This document shows positions 1-8,800 of a stretch of 64,000 nucleotides of DNA, one piece after another; the first letter of the stretch is position 1, and each line of letters starts with the position of its first letter. Source of the DNA: CALZFJ01 sp051878575 (GTDB lineage: Bacteria > Bacteroidota > Bacteroidia > Bacteroidales > Muribaculaceae); NCBI GenBank assembly GCA_051878575.1, contig JBJEKJ010000091.1, forward strand, positions 14,811 to 78,810, in the 5' to 3' direction. The notes beneath the pieces were generated by a model that had not been told where the DNA came from, made no database searches, and was given only the letters and a program-made list of their open reading frames with translations. The position numbers and the translations under genes are program-made.

Positions 1-1954
1 TCACTCCACGCAGCTCAAGTATCTTTTCCACTATCGGATGGCGGTCCTTCAACTTCTGGAGCACCTCCTCGGTAGTTGAGTATTGTCCTTTTTTAGTCTT
101 TTTGGCTTTAGGGTCGAGTTGCAGCTTCCCGAACAGTATCTCGCCCACCTGTGCCGGCGAGCTTGTGTTGAACCGCTCTCCGGCGAGCTCGTGACATTCG
201 GCCTCTATGCTCTCCACCTGTGCCGTGAGGACGCGCGAATAGTCTCTCAGCGACTTCACGTCAACCCTCACGCCCGATATCTCCATGTCGGCGAGCACCT
301 CGATAAGCGGCAGCTCCATCTCGTTGAGAAGATTGTCCATACCGTTCTCAGCCACCATTCTCAGCAAATGCGGCTTCAGTTGCAGCACGCTGTCGGCGCG
401 CTCGCAGGCATATCCTGCCACCAAGTCGTCGGCAAGGGCCTCTATCGGGGTGAACGTGCGCCCTTTGGGTCCGGTGAGGGCCGAGAGGGGCGTCAGCGCG
501 CGGTGCAGAATCACCTCGGCAAGGTGTTCCACCGAGTGGCTCGTCTCAGGTTGGACGATGTAGTGAGCCACGGCGGTGTCGAAATATTGCCGGCCCAAGT
601 TCACGCCCACTCCGTGAAGCAGAATGATGTCGCGCTTCACGTCGCCGCTCACCACCGTCAGCGCAGCGCGGTCGGCGAGCGAGCGCAGTCCGTCGAAAAT
701 AGCCCCACGCTCCTCGCCAAGAGCCGGCACGGGCATGTACACGCCCTTGTGAGGCTCCAACGAGAGCGCCACGCCGAGTATCTCGGCCCGCATGGTGTCG
801 GCGGCGGTGGCCACTATGTGCATTCCCACCTCGCGGCATTGCAGCAGCGAGGCAAAGGCGCCGGCGATATCGGCAGTAGTGGTCGCCATAGTGTAGTCGC
901 CGGTCACGGCCGAAGCCGAGGACTCAGTCTCAGCGTCGGGAACAGGGCCGAAAAGCGACTGTTGCGCTCCTTGCGCTTTTTCGGCGGCAGCCGGTGCCGT
1001 CTCCTCACCGAAAAGCGAGCCTTCGGCAGACGCCGTAGGGGCTGTCGGCGCGCCTGCCGACGTCTTTGGAGCGGCATCGGCACCGAAAATGCGGCGCGCG
1101 AGGGTGCGGAACTCCAATTCTTCGAGCACCGCCATCAGCCGCTCACGGTCAATCTCCTTGCGAGCGAACTCCCGCTCGTCAAATTCCACCGGGGCGTCGG
1201 TCACTATCGTTGCGAGGAATTTCGAGAAGCGTATCTGCTCGGCGTTCTCCTCCACCTTCTTGCGCATGGCGCCTTTCAGCGAGGCGGTGTTATCGAGCAG
1301 GTTCTCCACCGTGTGAAACTCCTTTATCAGCTTGATGGCGGTCTTGTCGCCCACGCCGGGGCAGCCGGGTATGTTGTCCACCTTGTCGCCCATAAGCGCG
1401 AGGATGTCGATAACCTGACGCGGACTGTCGATCTCATATTTGGCACATATCTCGCTCACGCCGCGCACCTCGAACTCGCCACCGCGCCATCCCGGACGGA
1501 ATATGTACACGCCATCGTCGACGAGCTGCCCGAAATCCTTGTCGGGAGTCATCATATAGGTGGTGATGCCTGCCGCACGTGCCTTGTGGGCGAGTGTGCC
1601 TATCACGTCGTCGGCCTCATAGCCGGGCACCTCCACCACCGGAATGCGGAAACCGTGCAGTATCTCCTTGATATATGGCACGGCGGTCTTTATGTCCTCG
1701 GGGGTGGCTTCACGCTCGGCCTTGTATTGCTCGTAGGCCTCGTGGCGGAAGGTGGGACCTGCGGGGTCGAAGCACACTGCGATATGCGTGGGATTCTCCT
1801 TCTTGAGCACCTCGAGCAGCGTGTTCACGAAGCCGAAGGCCGCCGAGGTGTTCACGCCTCGCGAGGTGATGCGCGGCGAGTTGATAAGGGCGTAGTAGGC
1901 GCGGAAAATCAGCGCGTATGCGTCGAGCAGAAATAGTTTTTTATCCGATTCCAT
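1..1954 (-). CDS. polA: DNA polymerase I, 3'-truncated by window edge
   Basis: Replication and repair polymerase. The minus-strand frame opens with MESDKKLFLLDAYALIFRAY and stays open to base 1, giving 651 codons of an expected 900 or more. Residues 1 to about 290 are the 5'-3' exonuclease (FEN) domain, with VPGYEADDVIGTLA and a helix-hairpin-helix around MGDKVDNIPGCPGVGDKTA. A Pro/Ala-rich linker follows, then a 3'-5' exonuclease-like domain (about 365-540), then the start of the polymerase domain (FNTSSPAQVGEILF). Polymerase motifs A-C lie outside the window. The exonuclease-like domain lacks the usual DxE at its first strand (HIVAT, 379-383) and reads YACER (515-519) where E. coli has YAAED, so proofreading is probably lost. 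The start is the first ATG after the DUF4250 stop, 7 bases away, which implies co-transcription. Confidence 0.95.
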   Translation of the reverse strand, partial: MESDKKLFLLDAYALIFRAYYALINSPRITSRGVNTSAAFGFVNTLLEVLKKENPTHIAVCFDPAGPTFRHEAYEQYKAEREATPEDIKTAVPYIKEILHGFRIPVVEVPGYEADDVIGTLAHKARAAGITTYMMTPDKDFGQLVDDGVYIFRPGWRGGEFEVRGVSEICAKYEIDSPRQVIDILALMGDKVDNIPGCPGVGDKTAIKLIKEFHTVENLLDNTASLKGAMRKKVEENAEQIRFSKFLATIVTDAPVEFDEREFARKEIDRERLMAVLEELEFRTLARRIFGADAAPKTSAGAPTAPTASAEGSLFGEETAPAAAEKAQGAQQSLFGPVPDAETESSASAVTGDYTMATTTADIAGAFASLLQCREVGMHIVATAADTMRAEILGVALSLEPHKGVYMPVPALGEERGAIFDGLRSLADRAALTVVSGDVKRDIILLHGVGVNLGRQYFDTAVAHYIVQPETSHSVEHLAEVILHRALTPLSALTGPKGRTFTPIEALADDLVAGYACERADSVLQLKPHLLRMVAENGMDNLLNEMELPLIEVLADMEISGVRVDVKSLRDYSRVLTAQVESIEAECHELAGERFNTSSPAQVGEILFGKLQLDPKAKKTKKGQYSTTEEVLQKLKDRHPIVEKILELRGV

Positions 1955-1961
1955 AAATTCG

Positions 1962-2141
1962 TCACCAAAATTTGTTCAACTGGGGGTTATACTCAAATCC
2001 GCCCTCGGCGAGGCGCGCCTCTATCCACGAGCGGTCCACGTCGAGCGACGCGCACAGCTCGTCGAGCGTGGCATATTCGTCGCGTAGCTTCGTGTTCACG
2101 AAACTCATGAGCATCATCACGTCTTGTGGTAAATTCTCCAT
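1962..2141 (-). CDS. DUF4250 family small protein
   Basis: A 59-residue protein starting MENLPQDVMMLMSFVNTKLR and containing YATLDELCASLDVD and the ending FEYNPQLNKFW. This matches the compact DUF4250 family as I remember it (LP.D..MLLSFVNTKLRDEY..LDELC); its function is unknown. The helix-turn-helix-like pattern of the middle part would fit a small nucleic-acid or protein-binding role, but that is speculation. An in-frame ATG 17 codons upstream exists, but the added residues do not fit the family, so I chose the shorter start. It lies 7 bases ahead of polA on the same strand. Confidence 0.75.
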   Translation of the reverse strand: MENLPQDVMMLMSFVNTKLRDEYATLDELCASLDVDRSWIEARLAEGGFEYNPQLNKFW

Positions 2142-2253
2142 ATCGTTGCTTGTTTTCCACAAAAGTAGGAAATTTTTGCGTATTTCTCGCATCCGGGCGC
2201 CGAAATCGGCCGAAATAGCCGCGCGCAGGCCGGCGGCGCCGTTTCCGGGCTTC

Positions 2254-3933
2254 TCAGAAGGGGCTCGGGGCGGTGAGCAGCAGCTCGGCTCCGGTGGCAG
2301 GGTGCGTCAAGGCGAGCACCTCGGCATGGAGGCACAGCCGTCGGCCTGCCACGAGGCTCCGGGCATTGCCGCCGATGCCTGCTCCTCCGTTTCTCCCATA
2401 AATCCTGTCGCCGAGAATCGGGGCATTTAGCCCGAGGCGATGCGCGGCGTGCACACGGAGCTGATGCGTGCGTCCTGTGAGCGGGATGAAGCGCACCCGC
2501 GTCACCTCGCCGCTCACTCCGCCACGCCGAAGCTCGGCGAGCTCGCCCGCCGGGAGCGGAGTCACCTCATAGCGCGTCACCGCATGCTTGCCGTGCTCCC
2601 GGCTCACCATCTGCTGCGGACGGTGCTCCACGTCGGGGCACAGAGGCAGCTCTATCACACCTTGCGGCCGACTCACGGCTCCGCCGAGCAGCGCCACATA
2701 CTCCTTCCTCACGGTGTGCCCGGCAAATTGCCGCTGTAGTGCCTTGTGGGTGGCGGCGTCCTTGGCGAACACCACGATGCCCGATGTGTCCATATCGAGG
2801 CGGTGCACCACGTGCAGCTCGCAGCCGAGAATGGCGGTGAGGCGCTCGTGGAGCGATGTGGAGGCTATCTTTCCGGGCACGGTGAGCATCCCCGAGGGCT
2901 TCTCCACAGCCACTATGTGCTCGTCGCTGTAGATGACGCGCACCGGGGCGAAGTCGTCGCACACCGGCTCGGGCTCCACGTCGAGCCCTTGCAGCATGAA
3001 GCCGAGAATGGGGCGGCACTTGCCGTGGCAGGCGGGATAGAAATGCGCGTGGTGGCGCACCTCGCCCACCGGCGACTGCCCATACCAGAACTCTGCCATC
3101 GCCACGGGCCGCAACCCGCTCGCAAAGGCATATTGCAGCAGTTTCGGTGCGGCGCACTCTCCGGCTCCGGCCGGCGGAAGCTGCTGCGGAGTAGTGGCGA
3201 AAATCTCGCTGAGGGTGCGGCGCTCGCCGCGGGCGTTGAGCATCACAAATTGGTCGAAAAGCCACTTCTGGAGCGCCACCGACCGTCGGCGCCGCTCCTC
3301 GCGAAGCTCGTCGACGTAGTCGTCGATTATTCTCACCGCAGCTTCGGCATCGGCTATGGCGGCACTGCCGCGCGCCTTGATGCGGCGCAGCTCGGCCTTC
3401 ATCCATTGGCTCTCGTGCACAAGGGCATCGGCATCGGCGGTGCCCGATGCCCTTGCGGCGTCGCGACGCGCCTTGCTCCGTGCCATCAGCGCCTTGTGTG
3501 CCGCCACTGCCTCCTCGGCCTCCTCGCGCACACGCTCGAGTGCAGCATGCAGCGCACGGTAGTCGTCGGCGTGCTCTATGGCGTCGAGCTGACGGTTGAT
3601 GCGGCTTATCCGCTCCTCCTCGAGGCGGAAACGGCCGTCGGGGCGCAGCATGTCGTAGACGGGCGGCACGAAATAGTCGTGGCGGTTGCTGCCGGCAAGA
3701 TTGCCCGAGAAGGCGGCGAGATAGCCCACGGTGCCGTCGGGGCGGCGCACCACAAGCACTCCAAACATCTTCCCGAGGCTCAGCTCCCCGAGCCACTCGG
3801 CTCGCGAGGCCAAGTAGCGCATCACCCCGCGCGAAGCCTCTATGGCAAGCGGATGGGGCTCATAGCAAAATGGATTGGTAAACCGCCCGGGCAGCGCTAT
3901 GCCGCCGGCATCAATATCAAAGTCGTGCACCAT
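2254..3933 (-). CDS. RluA-family RNA pseudouridine synthase with long N-terminal extension
   Basis: A 559-residue enzyme predicted to convert uridine to pseudouridine in rRNA or tRNA. The catalytic domain occupies about residues 330-559, with the RluA active-site motif HRLDMDTSG at 377-385 (catalytic Asp380), VEKPSGMLTVPG before it and GRTHQLRVHAA after it. Residues 1-105 are a separate N-terminal region (FGVLVVRRPDGTVGYLAAFSG), and residues 105-230 are rich in Arg, Glu and Ala and look coiled-coil. RluA proteins are usually 220-330 residues, so more than 300 residues are added; similar long forms occur in Bacteroidetes. The RNA target cannot be read from the sequence. It is the first gene of the unit that leads to DUF4250 and polA. 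Confidence 0.9.
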   Translation of the reverse strand: MVHDFDIDAGGIALPGRFTNPFCYEPHPLAIEASRGVMRYLASRAEWLGELSLGKMFGVLVVRRPDGTVGYLAAFSGNLAGSNRHDYFVPPVYDMLRPDGRFRLEEERISRINRQLDAIEHADDYRALHAALERVREEAEEAVAAHKALMARSKARRDAARASGTADADALVHESQWMKAELRRIKARGSAAIADAEAAVRIIDDYVDELREERRRRSVALQKWLFDQFVMLNARGERRTLSEIFATTPQQLPPAGAGECAAPKLLQYAFASGLRPVAMAEFWYGQSPVGEVRHHAHFYPACHGKCRPILGFMLQGLDVEPEPVCDDFAPVRVIYSDEHIVAVEKPSGMLTVPGKIASTSLHERLTAILGCELHVVHRLDMDTSGIVVFAKDAATHKALQRQFAGHTVRKEYVALLGGAVSRPQGVIELPLCPDVEHRPQQMVSREHGKHAVTRYEVTPLPAGELAELRRGGVSGEVTRVRFIPLTGRTHQLRVHAAHRLGLNAPILGDRIYGRNGGAGIGGNARSLVAGRRLCLHAEVLALTHPATGAELLLTAPSPF

Positions 3934-3940
3934 AACCTAC

Positions 3941-3973
3941 TAAAAAAGGCTGCGCCCACTGTGTGACGCAGCC
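3941..3973 (-). terminator. Rho-independent terminator of the 4006-5445 gene
   Basis: On the minus strand a 7-bp GC stem (GGCTGCG with CGCAGCC) closes a 12-base loop and is followed by six T residues. It sits just after the stop at 4006 and just before the pseudouridine synthase start at 3933, separating the two units. Confidence 0.75.
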
Positions 3974-4005
3974 CATTATCAATCAATTACTATAATCTTC
4001 GAAGA

Positions 4006-5445
4006 TTAGAGGACCACCTTCTTAACTACAGGTGCACCTGCCACTGTAGCCTTCACGATGAATGCGCCCTGAGCGGGAACTGCAACCTCTGTTGCGTTCT
4101 TGGCTGTTGCAACCACCTGACCTGCTACGTTGTACACGTTGATTTCCTCAGCCTCTGCGCTTACTGTAACCACGCCACCGTTAACTGCGATAGTTGCGGC
4201 ACCGTCGGCGATTGCGCCTGCCACACCTGCCTCGGGAGCATACTTACCAATCTTGTAAAGAGCAAGACCGTTGAAGCACTTGTAGGAGATAAGGTTCACA
4301 TACTCGTTGCCGGCACCGTCCTTAACATACTCGCGGTTCAAGCCATGATAGCGGTTACCACCATCGGACTGTTTTCCAAAACCTGAAGCCGGAACTGTCC
4401 AATATCTCTGCATGCCTTCAAATGTCATGCCTTCGCCAAGCTCGCACACGTTTACGTTGCAACCACCCATGTCGCCTGTGTATTGCTCGATAGGATAGGC
4501 GATGAAGTTGCGACCGTCGACAGTGAACTCAACCACGCCGTTAGCGCCAAGTGATTTCTGTGCACAATCGGCAGGAGCCTTCTCCAATGACTCCAGAATA
4601 GCACCTGTGGTGTTGTAAAGAGTAGGAGCAGAAGCAGCACCGTCAACATAGAACAAGCCGCCATAATACATAGTCTCCTCATCCTCACCCAAGAGAATCT
4701 TCACCGAAGGAGCAGTCGACCAGTTAGCGGCACTTGCAGGATAGAATTCAGTGATGGCCAAGTTGGTCGAGCCTTCGAAGTTGCCATACCACTCGGTTGA
4801 GCCTTTCTCGCATGCGAAAGCATAAACAACTGAAGAGCTCGAGCCGGCTGCCATAATAGTACAAGGAGCCTCTTGCAAAGTGATATCACCTACCAAGTCG
4901 CAATAGTCGATACGCGGAGCCGCTTCGCCGAGCGGAAGTGAGGCTGCGAGTGTACAAGCTCCTGTCTCTACATCAAGTGTGTAAACTTTGAAAAATTCAG
5001 CACCTGCGAGAACCATATCGGCTACCCAAATGTGACCGAAATTATCTACACCAATAGTATTTATAACACCTAAACCTGTGCGGCGCTCGCCATCGAGTGT
5101 AACCTTGATCTCGCCAAGATAAGAGCCATCCTCAACGTTGAACTTGTGAACTGTAGCAACTTGTTGCATTACAAGATTGCCGTCTTTGTCGGGAGCAGTA
5201 ACCTCAGGGTCGTCAGCTGCCCATGAAGAGATGTAAACCACGCCGTCCTTTACCACGCAAGTACGAGATTGCGTCGCCGCGATGCGAGAACCAAGGAATG
5301 CATCGGCATTGTGGTTACGGTCGAGAATCCAAGCGTTGACACACTTGATGTCATTAACGGGTTCATAAGTATCGCCATCGGTTACAACTGCAAAAGCAGA
5401 AACTGTCGACAGCAATGCTGCACCAAGAAGTAATGATTTTTTCAT
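4006..5445 (-). CDS. Secreted protein of unknown function with T9SS-like C-terminal domain
   Basis: A 479-residue protein with a clear signal peptide (MKKSLLLGAALLSTVSAFA). The body has repeated strand patterns such as VVKDGVVYISSW, GVINTIGVDNFGHIWVADM and SVVYAFACEKGSTEWYG that look like a beta-propeller reading out stored values, resembling Bacteroidales families such as DUF4623, but I do not recognise it firmly. The last 75 residues (EINVYNVAGQVVATAK, ending GAPVVKKVVL) resemble a T9SS type A sorting domain, so cell-surface attachment or secretion is inferred. It is transcribed alone, with a promoter upstream and a terminator downstream. Confidence 0.8.
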   Translation of the reverse strand: MKKSLLLGAALLSTVSAFAVVTDGDTYEPVNDIKCVNAWILDRNHNADAFLGSRIAATQSRTCVVKDGVVYISSWAADDPEVTAPDKDGNLVMQQVATVHKFNVEDGSYLGEIKVTLDGERRTGLGVINTIGVDNFGHIWVADMVLAGAEFFKVYTLDVETGACTLAASLPLGEAAPRIDYCDLVGDITLQEAPCTIMAAGSSSSVVYAFACEKGSTEWYGNFEGSTNLAITEFYPASAANWSTAPSVKILLGEDEETMYYGGLFYVDGAASAPTLYNTTGAILESLEKAPADCAQKSLGANGVVEFTVDGRNFIAYPIEQYTGDMGGCNVNVCELGEGMTFEGMQRYWTVPASGFGKQSDGGNRYHGLNREYVKDGAGNEYVNLISYKCFNGLALYKIGKYAPEAGVAGAIADGAATIAVNGGVVTVSAEAEEINVYNVAGQVVATAKNATEVAVPAQGAFIVKATVAGAPVVKKVVL

Positions 5446-5544
5446 AATGAATTTTTTTTAGTTAATATATCAGTTAATTAGAATATATGCATTTTTGACA
5501 ATTGTTCATAATCAAGAATAGTAGTATGTGCGGATTTATCCGTT

Positions 5545-5577
5545 GCAAAGTAAGCGAAAAGAATTGTAACCTCAAAA
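5545..5577 (-). promoter_or_regulatory. Bacteroidetes-type promoter for the 4006-5445 gene
   Basis: Minus strand: TTTTG at 5577-5573, 20 bp spacer, TTACTTTG at 5552-5545. This is one mismatch from the TAnnTTTG consensus at -7, with a good -33 TTG. The predicted leader is about 90 bases. Confidence 0.5.
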
Positions 5578-5770
5578 TAATAATATGTTTTTTTTGCAAA
5601 AAATCAGTTAAGAATCCAAAATGCCACTATCGATGACACGTGTCCGCTCTCACGGCAATTCGGCACATCGGCCACGATGCGGAAAGCCCGAAAGCGCCAA
5701 AAGATGCGTGATTGATGCGAGATTGTGAAAATTTCCGGGCGAAACAGTGCCAACGTATCGTGATTATAGC

Positions 5771-5778
5771 TATTTTTG
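5771..5778 (+). promoter_or_regulatory. -7 element (TATTTTTG) for the RND efflux operon
   Basis: The element matches TAnnTTTG and ends 45 bases before the ATG at 5824; no good -33 TTG was found. It overlaps the upstream ATG at 5776, which argues that translation begins at 5824. Confidence 0.4.
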
Positions 5779-5823
5779 CGGCTGTGTATCACTATTGTGT
5801 ATTTTTATATTTTTAGAGCAAAA

Positions 5824-8800
5824 ATGTTTGATGCTATAGTTAGATTTTCGGTCAAGAAGAAGCTATTTGTGGCACTCACCACGCTGTTTCTTCTGCTTGG
5901 CGGCACATACGCGATGCTGACGCTCCCCATCGACGCGGTGCCCGACATCACCAACAACCAGGTGCAGATTGTCACCGTGTCGCCCACGCTGGCGCCTCAG
6001 GAGGTGGAGCAGCTTATCACTATCCCCGTGGAGACGTCGATGAGCAACATCATGAACGTGACGGAAATCCGCTCGGTGTCGAGATTCGGACTCTCGCTCG
6101 TGACGGTGGTATTCAAGGACGACGTGCCCACGCTCGAGGCCCGGCAGCTCATAAACGAGCAGATACAGACCGTGGCAGGCGAGATTCCGCAGGAGCTCGG
6201 CACGCCCGAGATGATGCCCATAACCACCGGATTGGGCGAAATCTACCAGTATGTGCTGAAGGTGGACAAGGGGCACAAAAAGGACTACGACGCCATGGAG
6301 CTGCGCACCATTCAGGACTGGATAGTGCGCCGACAGCTCTCGGGCATCCCGGGAATTGTGGAAATCAACAGCTTCGGAGGCTACCTGAAGCAATATGAGA
6401 TAGCCATCGACCCCGAGGTGATATCGGCGCTGCAAATCACCATAGGCGACGTCTTCGAGGCCCTGAGCAAAAACAACCAGAACACCGGAGCAAGCTACAT
6501 CGAGAAGCGCGACCGCGCCTACTACATACGCTCGGAGGGCATGATATCGAGCCTGAAGGACATTGAGCGGATAGTGGTGGCCAACCGCAGCGGCATGCCG
6601 GTGCACATAAGCGACATAGGGCGGGTGGGATTCGGCTCGCCAAAGCGATTCGGCGCCATGACCATCGACGGCGAGGGCGAATGCGTGGGCGGAATAGCCA
6701 TGATGCTGAAAGGCGCCAACGCCAACGTGGTGACCAAAGAGCTCGAGCAGCGCATCGAGAAGGTGCAGAAAATGCTCCCCGAGGGTGTTACCATAGAGCC
6801 TTACCTTAACCGCTCGGAGCTCGTGAGCCGCAATATCTCCACCGTGATAAGCAACCTCATCGAGGGAGCGCTGATAGTGCTCATCGTGCTGCTGCTTTTC
6901 CTCGGCAACGTGCGCGCGAGCGTCATCGTGGCGTCGGTGATTCCGCTCGCCATGCTTTTCGGCTTCATACTGATGCGCGTCTTCGGCGTGTCGGCCAACC
7001 TCATGAGCCTCGGCGCCATCGACTTCGGAATAGTGGTCGACGGCTCGATAGTGATACTCGAGGGCATACTCGCCCACATCTACTCCCGACGGCTGCAAGG
7101 CTCGACGCTCGACGCCGGGCGGATGGGCGAGGAGGTGATTGCCGGAGCCTCGAAAGTGGTGCACAGCTCCACCTTCGCCGTGCTCATAATATTGATAGTG
7201 TTCTTCCCCATTCTCACGCTCAACGGCATTGAGGGCAAATACTTCACGCCGATGGCACAGACGCTCGTGTTCTGCATTATCGGCGCCCTGCTGCTCTCGC
7301 TCACCTACGTGCCGATGATGGCGTCGGTGTTCCTGAAGCGCGGCATCGAAATCAAGCCCACCTTCGCCGACAAGTTCTTCGGCTACGTCGGACGTCTCTA
7401 CCACACAACGCTGCGGCTCTGCCTGCGCCACGTGTGGCTCACAATAGGCGCGGCATTCGCGCTGCTCGCCGCCTCGCTGATGCTGTTCACCCGCCTCGGA
7501 GCGGAGTTTATCCCCACCCTCGACGAGGGCGACTTCGCCATGCAGATGACGCTGCCCGCCGGCAGCTCGCTCACGCGGAGCATCGAAATCTCGCAGGAGG
7601 CCGAGCGGGTGCTCATGCAGAACTTCCCCGAAGTGAGGCACGTGGTGGCAAAAATAGGCACCGCCGAGGTGCCCACCGACCCGATGTCGGTGGAGGATGC
7701 CGACGTGATGATAGTGATGAAGCCCTTCAAGGAGTGGACCTCGGCAAGCAGCCGCGACGAGATGGTGGAGAAGATGAAAACCGCCCTTGAGGCCGTGAAA
7801 GGCGCCGAGTTCAACTTCAGCCAGCCCATCCAGCTACGATTCAACGAGCTGATGACCGGCGCGAAGGCCGACATTGCCATAAAGCTCTACGGCGAGGACA
7901 TGGACGAGCTCTACGCCAAGGCCAAGGAGGCGGCGCAACACATTGAGAAGATTCCGGGAGCCTCGGACGTGATAGTGGAGCAGGCTGTGGGACTGCCGCA
8001 GCTCGTGGTGCACTACGACCGCAACAAGATTGCCCGCTACGGAATAAATATCGACGAGCTGAACGCGATAATACGCACGGCCTACGCCGGAGAGGCCGCA
8101 GGTGTGGTGTTTGAGAACGAGCGCCGCTTCGACCTCGTGGTGCGCCTCGACGACGCCATAGTGAAGGACCTCGACCTGAACCGGCTTTTCGTGCGCACCT
8201 GCGACGGATTGCAGGTGCCTGTGAGCGAGGTGGCGACTATCGACCTCGTGAGCGGCCCGCTGCAAATCAACCGCGACGCCGCAAAGCGCCGCATAGTGAT
8301 TGGAGTGAACGTGCGCAACGCCGACATACAGCAGGTGGTGGACAACATAAGCCGCACCCTCGACAGGAACGTGAAGCTGCGACCGGGCTACTACTTCGAG
8401 TATGGCGGGCAGTTCGAGAACCTGCAAAATGCCATCGACACGCTGCTCGTGGTGATTCCCATAGCGCTCATGCTCATCCTGCTGCTGCTATTCTTCGCCT
8501 TCAAGAGCATCACCTACTCGCTCGTGGTGTTCTCCACCGTGCCCCTGTCGCTGATAGGAGGCATCGCGGCGCTGTGGCTGCGCGGACTGCCATTCAGCAT
8601 CTCGGCGGGAGTGGGATTCATAGCTCTCTTTGGCGTGGCGGTGCTCAACGGCATACTGATGATTAACCATTTCAACGATTTGCAGAAATCGCGCAAGTAT
8701 AATATGTGTACCGACAGAATAATCCTCGCAGGAAGCCACCACCTGCTCCGACCGGTGTTCCTCACCGGATTGGTGGCATCGCTCGGCTTCGTGCCCATGG

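Larger units (their letters stand above)
5446..5823. other. Divergent intergenic region, 378 bp
   Basis: AT-rich spacer between two outward-facing genes. It holds one promoter for each side (listed separately). No small gene or structured RNA was recognised here. Confidence 0.6.

Noticed and set aside
83..1936. Long plus-strand open frame of about 617 codons
   Set aside because: It is antisense to polA. The minus strand shows unmistakable polymerase I motifs; the plus frame is a GC-rich codon shadow.
2746..3966. Plus-strand 406-codon frame
   Set aside because: Antisense shadow of the pseudouridine synthase, rich in His and Val, with no motif.
5863..7641. Long minus-strand open frame inside the efflux gene
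   Set aside because: Shadow of the RND pump gene, with a His-rich and low-complexity composition and no family motif.
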